From: Gymnorhina tibicen
Taxonomy: Eukaryota; Chordata; Aves; Passeriformes; Artamidae
Length of the DNA stretch: 64,000 bases
Direction of reading: 5' to 3'
NCBI GenBank assembly: GCA_013399875.1
Contig: VXAZ01003274.1
Location: 497,059 to 561,058 of the forward strand
Shown: one piece after another, positions 52,806-64,000 of the stretch
Layout of the letters: every line of letters starts with the position of its first letter
Numbering within the stretch: the stretch's first letter is position 1
Translations under genes and position numbers: made by a program
The notes under the pieces: model-generated
The model's input: the letters and a program-made list of their open reading frames with translations, nothing else
What the model was told of the DNA's origin: nothing
The model's database searches: none

Positions 52806-53540
52806 TGTGGTGGGTTGACCCTGGCTGGATGCCAGGCACCACCAAAGCTGCTCTATCACTCGGACAGGGGAGAGCAAATATAGCAAAAGCTTCATGAGTT
52901 GAGATAGAGACTGGAAGAGATCACTCACTGATTACCATCACATGCAAAACAGGGATTTTGAATTGGGGAAATTAGTTGAATTTATTGCTAATCAAAATCA
53001 AACCCTGATAACGAGGAAACTAAAAAAATCTTAAAAATACCTTCCCCTCACCCCTCCCTCCTTGTCAGCTCCACCTCCTCTCCCAGCGATGCAGGGAGAC
53101 AGGGAATGGGAGTTATGGTCAGTTCATCACGTGTTGTTTCTGCCACTGCCCAGGGAGAGGAGTCCTTCCCCTGCTGCAACGTGGGGTCCCTCCACAGGAG
53201 NCTGCAATGTGGGGTCCCTCCAGAGGAGACAGTCCTCCATGAACTTCTCCAACATTGCTCCCATGGGAAACAGTTCTTCGCAAATTGCTTCAGTGTGGTC
53301 ACTTTTCCATGGGGTGCAGTCCTTCAGGCACAGCCTGCTCCAACCTGGGTCCCTCAGAGGGTCACAAGTCCTACCAGGGAAACTGCTCCCTGTGGACTCC
53401 TCTCTCCATGGATCTGCAGGTCCCTGCCAGCAGCCTGCTCCAGCACAGGCCTCCCATTGAGTCACAGCCTCCTCTGAGGCATCCACGTGCTCCAGCCTGG
53501 GTCTCCTCCGTGGGCTGCAGGTGGATCTGAGATGCCCACA
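52806..53540 (-). mobile_element. Truncated LTR of the same ERVL-like family (contains N at 53201)
   Basis: Starts TGTGGTGGGTTGACCC and follows the 15585-16665 copy in order, stopping near GGTGGATCT around 53530. On the sense (minus) strand about 390 bases of the LTR 5' part are missing. In one 108-base stretch (53421-53528 against the matching part of copy 1) I counted four mismatches, so the copies are closely related. An intact AATAAA signal is present on the minus strand at 52981-52986 (TTTATT on plus), where copy 1 has a mutated one. No matching target duplication was found, as expected after truncation. An internal 28-base unit is duplicated, with an unresolved base between the copies. 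Frames of 84-132 codons inside are by-products of the repeat. Confidence 0.85.
53146..53229. repeat. 28-bp tandem duplication with ambiguous base at its junction
   Basis: CTGCAACGTGGGGTCCCTCC plus ACAGGAG, then N (53201), is followed by CTGCAATGTGGGGTCCCTCC plus AGAGGAGA. The first unit occupies 53174-53201 and the second 53202-53229. LTR copy 1 has only one such unit at the matching place. Confidence 0.8.
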
Positions 53541-54340
53541 AGAAGAGTTCCTATAGCATGCGATCTACTGCACCACCTGTACATTCAGCTGCACCTTCTC
53601 TGTAGTACAGCCAATTGCTCCATCCTTAAAACATTTAATGGTGATGCATAAATAGACATTCATGTTTCTGTCCTGACAGATTTTGAAATTCAGCCCCTTC
53701 TGATAGGAACAATATAACCCACAGACTGTGCTATTCTGTGCCAAAGCTGATTAATCTTAAACTAGTGGTTTCTTTGCAGGGGAAGACCCTCTTCCTCCAG
53801 AACTAATAGCTTGTCCAAAGATCTAACCAATTTAGAAATTCTTGAAAGACTTTATTTAATAAAAAAATTACTTTTTCTATCATCTTTAGCTCTGTTCTTT
53901 TTTTTTTTTGTCTTATCTCTATGAGACTATAAAACTGAAGAGCTTTTGAATTCACAAGAGCAATTCAAATGTTGGATAGAAAAAATATATTTTATTTTTA
54001 TTCTCTTTCTACAGGCTTTCCTTTAATTACAATCACTATTATATGTAGTGGTAAAACCTCAAAAACTTCAGTACTTTCCGTAACAGCAAAACCCATATGC
54101 CAAAAATATATTATTCTAATAAATAATATATACCACGTATAATTTTCTGGAGATTTCAGTAATGTCCTCTTTTTTTTGAGCTTTCAATTAATTTTCCACT
54201 TTAAAATAAAAGGTGAAAAACCTTACTGTCAAAATATTTTCCATGGTAATCTCTTCCCCCTTACTTTACCAACACTGTGTTAACGCTTTAACCATCTTTC
54301 CAGATTCCCTTCAGAAATCTTAGTATTTTAAATATAACCA
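53541..54340. other. Non-coding unique sequence, no gene seen
   Basis: Directly follows the broken end of the LTR. The first 100 bases are of mixed composition and match nothing I know, and the remainder is AT-rich. Confidence 0.6.
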
Positions 54341-54366
54341 TATATATATACACACATATATATATA
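54341..54366. repeat. Compound (TA)n(CA)n(TA)n microsatellite
   Basis: TATATATATA, then CACACA, then TATATATATA. This AT/AC compound tract is probably polymorphic. Confidence 0.88.
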
Positions 54367-55386
54367 CTCATTGGCAATTCAGCTAACAGGAATAGACACA
54401 TGCTACACAAATTACATTTTGCCCATCCAATTTTTTACCACAGGATTTGGATTATGTTCTGTTCAAATAATTTAAGAAGCAGTATTACAGTTTTACAGTG
54501 CCTGCTAACTTTAACCTCTTTGATACTGATTTTAAAACATGCTTAATTTTGATTCTAGCCTATTATGCTGGGTTAAATATTTTAGTGAGGACGCACAGGT
54601 ACATTTTAAGAGTACTTGCCAATATTGTTTGTTTGGTTGCTACATCTCATTTCTATGTACCCATGTGGGTAAAGATGTATTTAAAACCTTTTTCTCCTTT
54701 GTTAAAAAGGGTGCTAGTGGGGGAGGTATTATGTTCCTTCAAGATGAACACAGCACTTGCTAATTTTTGGTACACAACATTCATCTCCTAGCATTATGTC
54801 TCTTGTCAAGCCTTAAGATTTTCCTCGGGCCCAGATGACATTATATGTCAAACACTTACGAAACTTCATTTTCCAAGTGCATTTAGAATGAATGATCTAG
54901 CACAATTCATGTAGTAACATCAGATATCTTGAAATATGCTACCCACATAGGTTTACCAAAATGTAGCTACTACTGGAAATCTATCATGGCATGTATTTTT
55001 TTTAATGGACTTTCAGTAAATTTTCAGATTAGTTTTTAAAGTTTCTACTGATACTAGTCTCTAGTAGCACTACTACTGCTAAAAAGTTATGTAATCTTTT
55101 TTTCCTCAGTGAAGTAGTTATTAGATTTCCAGCTCTATAAGAAACAAAATGCTTAACATTAGCATTAACATTTGGTTTCACTTCTTGTCACATTATATTA
55201 GCTACTGACATTGCATTCTAATGATCTCCTACCTGTCCTTGTCTGTATTTTTTTAAATGTTATTCAGTGTTGCACCTAATATGCTTAACATCTATCTCAT
55301 ACTGCACTGTGAAGACCTGCCCATGCTTTAGGATAAGTACCATAGTAATAGAAATAGAAGGTGAATTTCAAAAAGCTATTTCTGAT
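54367..55386. other. Non-coding unique sequence
   Basis: AT-rich. A 97-codon plus-strand frame at 54498-54791 is overlapped by a second 74-codon frame on the same strand. Its hydrophobic composition is what AT-rich DNA gives by chance, and no domain is recognised. Confidence 0.55.
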
Positions 55387-55434
55387 GTTATGATCGTGAT
55401 ATGGTATGATATGATTATATGATATGATATATGT
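55387..55434. repeat. Imperfect ATGAT/GATAT low-complexity tract
   Basis: Repeated TGATATG and TATGATATG motifs with interruptions over about 48 bases. Confidence 0.75.
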
Positions 55435-55995
55435 AGTTTTGTCAGTAAATTTTTTAAGTGCATTTCAACTTTTTAAATTATGGTTGATATTTTTAAAGTA
55501 TTTTAACAGGTACAATGTGCATGTGCAGAAATAGTAGGTTAGACAGTGTGAGACAATGTATTCTTTTGATTACATTTATTCTTTTTCTAGTAGGTGATCA
55601 ATATTGTAGTTGCTTCATAAGAGACAATTTAGTTTAAATATCAAAAAAAAGCTATGCAATTTCACAGCAAAAGCTGTTCTCAAGAAACACAGGCTATCTA
55701 ATTAGTTTTTGAAGAAAACAACTTCAAGTCCCTGAGTATTGAATACTCTGTGCTCTTTTTGTAACACTTTCTTCATTAAATATAAAGCATTTTAAAATAT
55801 GGATGTCCCAAATATTTTATTTAATTTTCAAGTGATTTATGCAATTTGTCCTTCATCACCCAAAGGTCTTTGTCACTAAACAGACAGCTGATTTGGTTCA
55901 TTTATTCTGAAATATCACGTTACTCTCTGTTCAGTAAATAGATTCGGTTTGTGCATTAATATTTTTTATTTTTTTTGTCTACAGACCATCTTTTA
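55435..55995. other. Non-coding unique sequence
   Basis: AT-rich spacer up to the CR1 fragment. Nothing recognised. Confidence 0.6.
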
Positions 55996-56262
55996 AAATC
56001 ACAGAATGTTAGAAAATTATGGCTGGAAGGGACCTCAAAAAGTTATCTAATTCACCCACTGCCTAAAACAAGATCAAATATACCTGTATTATTCCTGACA
56101 ATTGTTTGTTGAACCCATTCTTAAAAACTATCAAAGATGGATATTCTTGAAACCTCCTCAGGCACTCTTGTCCAGACCTTCATTATTCCTACTATGAGAA
56201 AGTTTTCCCCACAGCCTATTCTGAATAAATTTTTATTAATTTAATCCCTTTAGTTATCCGTT
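55996..56262 (-). mobile_element. CR1 LINE 3' fragment, antisense
   Basis: The plus strand reads AATCACAGAATGTT, then GGCTGGAAGGGACCTCAAAA and AGTTATCTAATTCACCC. This is the reverse complement of the CR1 3' end (normal form AATCATAGAATGG...TTGGAAGGGACCTCAAAGGTCATCTAGTCCAACCC). The similarity continues through GATGGATATTCTTGAAACCTC and the FF-type CR1 C-terminal region, and fades around 56262. The element is inactive and shows multiple decayed positions. Confidence 0.85.
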
Positions 56263-57836
56263 CTACAAAGGATGTTGTGAAGATGTAGTTCTTCTACTCC
56301 TGCAGCAACCTCCCCTGTATGATGAAAGCTCAATTGCTCAACCGTGGTCAGGTTCCCATGATTTACATGCATTACTGTTCTTGTTCTCCAGATTTTCTCC
56401 AGCAGAGAAAATGCCATGCTTAGCATTCTGAGGCCATAGTAGTGCTGAGCACACACACTTTTTAAACAGGCCAAGAGCTCTTATCAGTTGGCCTTAAATG
56501 CAGATGAACTCCCGGAAGAGAGATTGGCAAAATAAAAGGAAAGTCCGAAATGTGGAGATCTAAGGCAGTACTCTGAGATCTCAGTTATACAATTTAGGAT
56601 TGGGACTCTGTAAGTAAAGCCGGCATATCCAGCTCCCTGTGGCTAAATCAACTCATCTGCCACTTGCCCATGCCACCATGCAGTGCACTAGTTTGAGCAA
56701 GTGGCTGTAGCACCAGTGTGGTGGTGCTGACTTTGTGCTGCACTGCACAGGGGGAAGGTTTCCTCCATCTCTCTTCCTCATATAGTGATCTTCTGTGTAG
56801 CCTGGCTGTATCAGCTGTGTGTCGTAGGGATCGGATCCCAAAGAGTACAATTACAGGGGTACTCCCAAGGGTACAAGCATAAATACCAGACTGGCTCCTT
56901 CAGAAGTTAGCTTTTCCAAATTATGCAAAGAAGTGGATATGTGGGTGTTTGCATGGAAAGTATCAGCATAATGTGCAGTTTTCAATCTGCTCAGGTGAAA
57001 ATGCAGAGGTAGTGCTATTTGCCACTTGGTCAAACAGCTATAAAAAATTCCAGATTTTAATACTGAGTGAGTTAAAAATTTATATTAAACCTTCTTACAA
57101 ATAGAAGACATACTGAGAAAATTCCTGACCCTACTGATGTCCACAGAAAATCTAAGGTACCAGAGCTGCACACTGTTTGTTAGACACTAGGCACTTGAGA
57201 TGTCTATACCTACCTATGTTAGAACATAAAGCTGATTTCGTATTCAAGATTTCATGGATAGCTAATATATACCCTTCACACAGAGAATTCAGTGAATATC
57301 TGACTGCATGACTTAAGTCACTTTTTTAGAAGACTCTATCTGTGCTCATAAGTCCATCTATTTATCACATTTTCTTACCATTCATTTCTTACTAGTGGAA
57401 CATGCCCTGTTCTTAAGTTGCATCACTGTCATTTATCTGCCCTTGGTCCATCCTCTCCTAAACTCATGCAGAGTTGAGAAGAAAATAAGTGTGTGCTGTT
57501 TGCATAACAGAAGCTGAGGCGTTCATTGTGATGTGCTCTGCATGTTGGGGTTTTTTTGTTACTCAATGTGATAATACAAGTAGAGTGTGTTAAGGAGCCA
57601 ATTCTCATACAAGACAACCTGTCATACAGACTGCCCATCTTCAGTGTGTGATATTACAACTAATCAATTGTTTAAGCTTTTCCTAATGCTTTGCTTTTTG
57701 CCCACAGGTAATCTCATGCAATTAGCAATGGGACCACATTGCATGATATGAAAACATTATTAATATCTCAGGGACAGACTTCATCACACATCATCATGGC
57801 TCTTAGAACAAATTACTCATATTTTATGTAGTCCAG
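56263..57836. other. Non-coding unique sequence, possible unrecognised repeat at 56500-56900
   Basis: No gene recognised. The part from 56500 to 56900 is GC-richer than its surroundings and contains short minus-strand frames (65 codons at 56653-56850). I could not assign it to any family. Confidence 0.5.
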
Positions 57837-57850
57837 GTTACCATGGTAAA
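57837..57850. promoter_or_regulatory. RFX X-box-like site (strong match)
   Basis: GTTACCATGGTAAA matches the symmetric X-box GTTACCATGGTAAC at 13 of 14 positions. RFX-family factors bind such sites, often in ciliary and neuronal gene regulation. Here it lies in non-coding DNA with no promoter in view, so function is unproven. Confidence 0.35.
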
Positions 57851-60800
57851 TATTTTCTTCTTTAACAGAGAATAAAATGAAAGAGAGAAACAAATATATG
57901 CAAAATTTGTTTTTAAGGAAAGCAGCACTACATTAAGCAACACTATTTTAACCTATGAGTGTGCCAGTTGTTTTTCAGTAAATAAACCCCAATACTTCAT
58001 TACATTAAACCAAAACAAAAAAATTAACTTGTAAATTCTTCAAATGCAATCTAGTTGAAATGACCGAAAGACAGCTGCAAGTAATACATAGTACAAGCTT
58101 GATTCAGCTAACAGAGACACTAAAATTTCAGCGTTCACTCTCTAAAATGACAATTGTCTGGTTCCATCCTATGGAACCATATGAGGTTCCATACTTTTCC
58201 TTTCAATATTCAGACTTACCACTTTTAAAACTGGCATTTGCAGACGGGCTAGAAACTCAAATTAAGATCTGAACATCCTCCTCTTAGTCCTGGCAGACAT
58301 ATTGTTACTGGCAAGAATTAATCTCTAAGTCAGCCTCTGCCTCACAATGCCATCTGAAGGCAGTGCTACAAACTTGACATAAGTACAGTCTTAGAGAGCT
58401 GGACATTAATTTCACAGTTCAGCCTGAACAAATTACAGCTCCGGGAAAGAAACCCAAAAGAAACTCTAAACCTTTTCTTTAAAGAAGAGTAACATTATTT
58501 CAGCATACTCTGGTGTGGACTTGTTTCTCAACCCAGACTTGAAAACATTTGGTGGTATGCTGGATGGTGGAATCTCTTTTCTCTTCCTCTTCTGTCCAGA
58601 ATAAGAAAGAAATGTTACCTACCTCCTCTGTCTCTTGAAGCAAGGAACTAAGCTACATGCAAAAAGAAACCATTCTATGTATAATGAAATACAAATTCCT
58701 CACAATTTCACTGAAGACAATGGCCTTGGAGACATTACCTGGATAGAGAGTAGCCTGCAATTCAAATGTGCCAATTACTGGACAAATTGCTGCCAACACA
58801 ATCTCTCTTTATCAGAGTAGAAGGGGGCAACTTCCAAATAAAAGTATGTTTTCAGGACATTGCATCTAAATGTTTCAGGAAGTAGCACTGGCTACCAAGG
58901 ATTTTGCACTAGTATTAGCCAGTGTCATCAGTTTCTAGCACAGACAAGTATAGTATGATTCAGGGATAACATCAATTGCTTTCACATTGGTAAAGCATCA
59001 CTTGCTTTGTGTCAGGACTAAAATCTATTTGCTGGCTTTGAGTAAAATACAGAACAAACGTTCCAATCACAGTTTCCTACAGTCTGTCACTCAAAACTCC
59101 CTGGAAATTTTTCATGGTTATTACACTGCATGAGAGTCTAATTTATATTATATTAATTATGAACCATCTTAAAGTTTCTTGTATAGTTTCATACGACAAA
59201 TAATCTTTTTATCTTCTTAAGTGTTGTGGAGAGCTGTTTGGTACTGCTGGCAGAAACCATTCTTCACCCATGAACACCGTTGCACTTCAGCAGTGGATAT
59301 CTCCTTACCTACGGAGTTTAGGAAAACAGTGCGTAGTTTTGTGCTTGTGGCCTCTTGCTTGGAAAATGTAAATTCATTATCCTTGTTACCATTCAAGCCT
59401 ATGTTAATGAGGTGCTAATATCTCTATTTGGTAAGACTGTTCCAAAGAGTGTATTTTCATGTATTTGATGGAAACAAGAGAAATCCATTGCTGTATTTAT
59501 TATTACACTGCATGATCTAAATATATTCTTTATTTTATCATCCCCAAACAAGACATTTTTGTGCTTAACCGATTTACTTTAAGTGCATTCTCTGAGTTTA
59601 AAAAAAGGAAGGGTTATCAACCGATCCAGAGAATATAATGAATTGTTGCAGTCTCCTAAGTCTTTCACAGTAAACTTAAAGTCTAAACAATAAAAACAGA
59701 TAAATAGAGGAAATGTCAAACTGAATTCTGGGTAATGATCAGATCAGCATGCTTTTATACAATTTCCATCACTTTGAATTTTAAATCACCTTTTAAAGGG
59801 CACTAAAGCATTCTTGCAAATTAGTCTGCACTCCAATTAATGCACCCAACATGACAATAAGACCAGTTTCAGCTTGGCTAAGCAGACCAGTCAACCAGGA
59901 GGATGTGACTTGAGGACTTGGAGAGCTTGTGCCTCCACCTTTTTTCCCTCTCTCTTCACAGCAGCTTAGGTCCAATTAGGCCAGTTAATCTGCCTAAAAC
60001 CATTGGAAAGGAAGGATTTCTCTAATAAAGATGAAGCACAGTCTGAGAGGACATACAAATTAAGTCTACTCTTTTCAAAAGACAGAAAATTCCAAGATTT
60101 CCCTTAGCCATATATCTTAAAGAGGTATTTCTTTTGGTCAAGACCAAATGATTTTTCTCCATATGGATTTTAACTTCAAGAGATATTTCTGTGACATTTG
60201 TTACAATGTAAAGGATTTCTCTTTTGTCTATTTTTCATACTGTGCTCATTTTTGACATCCATTAAATTTTATAAGACTAGACTGCAAGCGGTAGTGATGA
60301 GAAATGCCAGGTCACATTACAAAAAAATGTTCATAAATAGAAATGACTTTGTGTTTTTCAGTCAAGAAGTAAATAATGCTTGCATGAATATAGGTATTCG
60401 AGTAGCCTAATCTGAGAGTTTGAAAAGGAAAACTGAATGGGGCTGAAAAACAAGTTATAAATACGTGTTTGTATATGAAATACATTTTAACAAGTTGAAA
60501 GAAAATTCTCGCAAAATAGACAAACCATTTTACATAGCACTTAGCTCACTCTTTAAAAAGAAAAGTAAAAAAATCTCTGTCCTGTTTATTGTTAGCACTA
60601 CTGTTAGAAGTGCATGGGAACTCCATTACAAGTTCACGGCACACTTTGAACTTTCTCATTTCTTTTGTGCTTCACATATATAATTTGACTTAATTTTCTA
60701 TATGTAAAATTCTAAGATGTATTTCAAAAAAATTAGATGAGAAACATTCAGTCAGATGCACAATAAATACATATTGCTTTTGGAATAACTTCCATTTCTC

Positions 60801-63554
60801 CTCGGGAAGCTCATGCTACCCTTGATTGCAGCAGCTGCTTTTTTATATATTGAAGTAGGATTTGGGACAGGAGGGAGAAGTATTAGTTCCTCTAGTTCAA
60901 CAACATCATCAAATGCATAAGCAACATTTTTAACTGCTCAGGTATCAAAAAAAAAAAATAGAAAAGGCATGAAATACTTTTTAAATTAAAATAGTGACAC
61001 AGAAGTGTAGTGATACTGAAGAGAACTTTATGTTATCTAGAACTAGAATAGAAGTTTTCCTATTTACCTTGGCACGAAAATGTTAAGCCACTTTATCACA
61101 AGCTTTTTTTGTTAAGAAATCTGTAATCACTTTCCCTTGAGTCCTTGGCTCTGACATAAATCTTGTTGGGCAACATGCAAAATATTCTTTTTCAGAATCA
61201 GTGCTTTAAGGAAAACATTTTGTTCAAAACAAAACTGAAGATTTCCCACTGTCTCTTTTGACCAACACAAAAGCCACTAAAGTAGTGAGGTTTGTAATGG
61301 GCTGTTTATTTAGTCACAATCTGTATCGTGTAACTTTTTGCTGATATTCCATCCCACTTCTTTGTTCTGATGTCAAGGGGCAGTTCTGAGCATATTAGCA
61401 TGCTCACAAATAGACCAGCTGGCTGATCAGTTGGTCAGCCACCGACCACCACGGTTCAACCTGATCCGTACTTCTCAGAGCCACGTTGAGAAGCCAGTTT
61501 CTCTGGCTGCTGTCTGAAGCTGGTTGAATATTCATTCAGCTGTGCCAGTCCAGATTGTTCTCTCATTTGGATCTAAGTTTTATCTAAATATTTTAACTGA
61601 AAGGAGAAATCAATGGCATTGGCAAACTATTTTTAATCAATGAGGCTGCACTTTAACAACAACTTCCTTTCTTCCTTTGTGATAGCCCCAGTACAGCAGA
61701 TAAGAGGCTAGTATATAATCCTGCTGCTTTATAACTGCAGAGTTTATATTCTAAAAAAAATTACCAAGATAGTCCAGATCCTATAAAGTTCCACATACTC
61801 CCATATACCAAAGGGACTAATTTTTAAGACATGGAATTCCCCATTCTAGTGTGCCAGCTATGCAAGTTCTGTGTCTTGATTCATGGATTCAGTTGAGTGT
61901 GCTCCCATATTTTTTTCATTCCACTTTTCTTTCACACCTTATTCAACCAAAAGCTTTGTTTGAAATAATGGGTGAGCAGCCACAAAGACGCACGAAGGCT
62001 GTAGATGAGAGAACACTGAGAAAGGACTTAGATTTAGAAAGCAAATTTTAGATGCAGTAATTGAAACAGAGGAGTGAGAAATTATACCGGGAAAAGGAAA
62101 GTATCAACACAAAAGAGCAGCAGAAGAAAATAAGAATAAAAATGCACTACAAGAAAAGACGAGTGAAAAGCTAGCCAGAAAAAAGAAAGAAGGGTGTCAA
62201 ATTAGAGATACCAAAAGGGTAAACAAAATAAAAAGGAAGTATTGATCAAGTGTGACCAATCAGTAGTTTTAACTTGACTTTGCCATTTCCTTTAAATGAT
62301 ATTTAAATAAATGTAATTTATCTAGGAATTCAAATATATTTCAATTTTCCACACCTGTTGCAATCTGCAGAAGATAAATCAATAGCATTTTCCATGAGAG
62401 AAGAAAGGATGACAAGTATGGGCAGGAGTGTGATAAAACAGAATAAAATCTCAATTCAACCAAATATATTTCCCTGCCCATTTAAAATTCACTAGTCTTT
62501 TATGCTTTGCAGAAAGTATTTCTACATTCTTAGCAATAATCAATATGTTATTAATCCCTAGAGCCAAAACATTTTTCAATTTTTATTTCCTTCTTCCTCA
62601 AGCTGTTCTATAGGATTCCATGTGAAATGTCATGCGACTGAGTAGGATAAGAATATTACAATATCAGCCTAAGGGCTAATCTCCAAATTATCTATTGTTT
62701 GTTTTGCATTCTTTATTAACAAAACTTCCTTTTTCAGGTATTATTTAAATAAGAAAAAAGAAAAAAAAATGTGAAAGGGATGCTACAGCTAGCACTATAT
62801 TGCTCATCGATCTCTAATTCCCTATTCAGAGTCAGAGATAGAAAAATATTAAATAAATCCATGCATTTGTTTTATCAAAACCAGTAAGGAAATGATTAAA
62901 ATAAGCAAAGGCCAAGCTGCCAAAACACTTCAAGAATGACTGGGGGAATCAGATATGCATATGAAGTTCCAGAATCTGAGCAAAGCACCTACTGCACAAT
63001 ACGTGATGGTGTAACCGAAAATTTGCTTTAAAAATGAGCGGGAGGACATGAAAGAAGCACTTAGCAACTGCCACACATACACCTAATTACAAACAGAAAC
63101 TACTGCATGAAATGCAATTAAACTTTTTGATACATCAAAGCATTCTTCTGCAATAAAAAGGAAATATTCTACTGTACATTTAAATAGCATAACTGAATTC
63201 TACTAGGGAATTGCATGAATACTAAAAGACAAAATTGAAATAATACAAGAGGTGTTATAAGATTTGCTTTGTGCTTCAAATACTACAAGAATGATGCATA
63301 AATAACAATTATCCAGTTCACCTAATAAAGAAAATTAACTGCATGGCAAAAAATTTTGTAAATAGCCTCTAAAAACTTTCATTAACAATTGACATCTGTA
63401 TTTTGCATATGTGTTCACTAAGTTCTGTGTACATTTACAATAAAATGACTGGTATCTGGTGCCAGTTCCCATTCAGGAAGAGGCTGCTATGTTTTCCAGA
63501 ACACTCCTTCTGCTGGGAGGAGCTCATTTTAGGGAGCTCTGTGGTCACAAGTCT
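57851..63554. other. Non-coding unique sequence, no gene seen
   Basis: AT-rich, with frames of at most 72 codons. A purine-rich stretch lies at 61980-62230 (many GAAAAG and AGAAAA runs). The 61370-61560 patch is GC-richer and includes a local inverted motif (CTGATCAG), but resembles no repeat I know. A 12-base A run lies near 60948-60959. Confidence 0.6.
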
Positions 63555-63655
63555 CTGAGTTGGGAGATGACTTCTTCTAGTTCAAGTTGAGCCACTGGTT
63601 TGCTAACCACAGACAAATTATCTGGTCTCTCTGTTTTCAGTTGGTCATGATAGAC
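63555..63655 (+). mobile_element. Probable MIR-type (CORE) SINE relic
   Basis: The order of blocks matches the tRNA-derived MIR consensus: GAGTTGGGAG, GACTTCTTCTAGTTCAAGTTGAGCCACTGG and TTGCT, then GACAAATTATCTGGTCTCTCTG, then TTTTCAGTTGGTCAT. The usual form is GGACTGGGAG...CTGGGTTC-A-TCC...CTGCCACTTG, GGCAAGTTACTTAACCTCTCTG, CCTCAGTTTCCTCAT. The B-box equivalent is decayed (AGTTCAAGTTG). It is an old, heavily mutated copy. Its pyrimidine tract and AG mimic a splice acceptor near 63640. Confidence 0.55.
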
Positions 63656-64000
63656 CACTGGGAAAAGCAAGGAAAAAAAAAAAGCTCAGAGCTCCAGTTA
63701 AAAATCAAAGGTCATGCTTTAGCAGAGTTGCTGGATACACCCTTATTATTTTATTTAAAAGAAAATAATTCAATTACAGAGTACTTTCTTCTAAAACAGC
63801 TAGAGGATTTTGATAAAATGGAATTTAATACAGAAATATGTGAAGTACAGGAATGTTGGATGCAAAGAAGGCAGGATGACACAAGTTATTTGGTTACAGA
63901 AGTCCTCTAAGCATTCATTGTGCTGAATGAAACTGATAAGAAAAAAAAGTGCTAACTCACTTAAATCTGAGAAAATCACATAAGAAAGACTGTATTACAG
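63656..64000. other. Non-coding sequence, includes the tail of a 107-codon frame
   Basis: A plus-strand frame runs from 63587 to 63910. Its start lies inside the MIR-like relic, so at least the first 20 or so codons are transposon-derived. The rest contains acidic stretches such as LEDFDKMEF and matches no family I know. I do not call it a gene. Confidence 0.5.

Noticed and set aside
53048..53530. Frames of 84-132 codons, one running through the N
   Set aside because: LTR-internal repeats again, not genes. The N also makes one codon undefined.
15585..53540. The two LTRs as the ends of one provirus
   Set aside because: They are 36 kb apart and the intervening DNA shows no gag, pol or env. 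The first copy has its own target-site duplication, and the second is truncated. They are independent insertions.
56263..56474. Continuation of the CR1 fragment beyond 56262
   Set aside because: A few blocks (such as CTCCAGATTTTCTCCAGCA) vaguely resemble antisense CR1, but the order and spacing could not be made to fit.
63620..63645. Splice-acceptor-like pyrimidine tract plus CAG
   Set aside because: Explained by the MIR-like consensus, which contains CCTCTCTG...CTCAGTTT. No donor site or conserved exon was seen.

Overview
The window looks like nuclear DNA of a bird, most probably a songbird. It is AT-rich, has no long open reading frames, and carries decayed CR1 LINE fragments, two of which still end in the ATTCTATG/ATTCTGTG-type octamers typical of avian CR1 3' ends. 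It also holds two copies of a roughly 1-kb LTR whose sequence I recognise as a family abundant in passerine genomes. No exon, tRNA, rRNA or other RNA gene could be supported on either strand. The longest Met-initiated frames (137 aa and shorter) are explained by simple repeats or transposon sequence, or look like chance. I read the window as intergenic DNA or the inside of a very large intron.

Layout. 1-7324: unremarkable unique sequence. 7325-7639: a diverged 82-bp tandem repeat. 8690-9412: CR1 fragment, plus strand, split by a CAA-rich tract. 9413-15584: unique sequence with short microsatellites. 15585-16665: complete solo LTR on the minus strand with near-matching 5-bp flanks. 16666-23644: unique sequence with a perfect hairpin and a 25-bp palindrome. 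23645-24845: long, decayed CR1 with reverse-transcriptase motifs. 24846-27274: unique. 27275-27385: CR1 3' tail. 27501-27535: GGAGA array. 27536-48814: about 21 kb with no transposon I could recognise. 48815-49016: CR1, minus strand. 49017-52805: unique, with two RFX X-box-like palindromes. 52806-53540: second, truncated LTR copy containing the only ambiguous base (N, 53201), at the junction of a 28-bp duplication. 53541-55995: unique with AT microsatellites. 55996-56262: CR1, minus strand. 56263-64000: unique, with a strong X-box-like site at 57837-57850 and a probable MIR-type SINE relic at 63555-63655.

No genes act together here, and I found no new gene system. The points worth checking are the 82-bp array, the TE-poor 21-kb block, the palindromes and X-box-like sites, the MIR-like relic, and the N-bearing duplication. 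All family names come from recognition of motifs, not from database searches.
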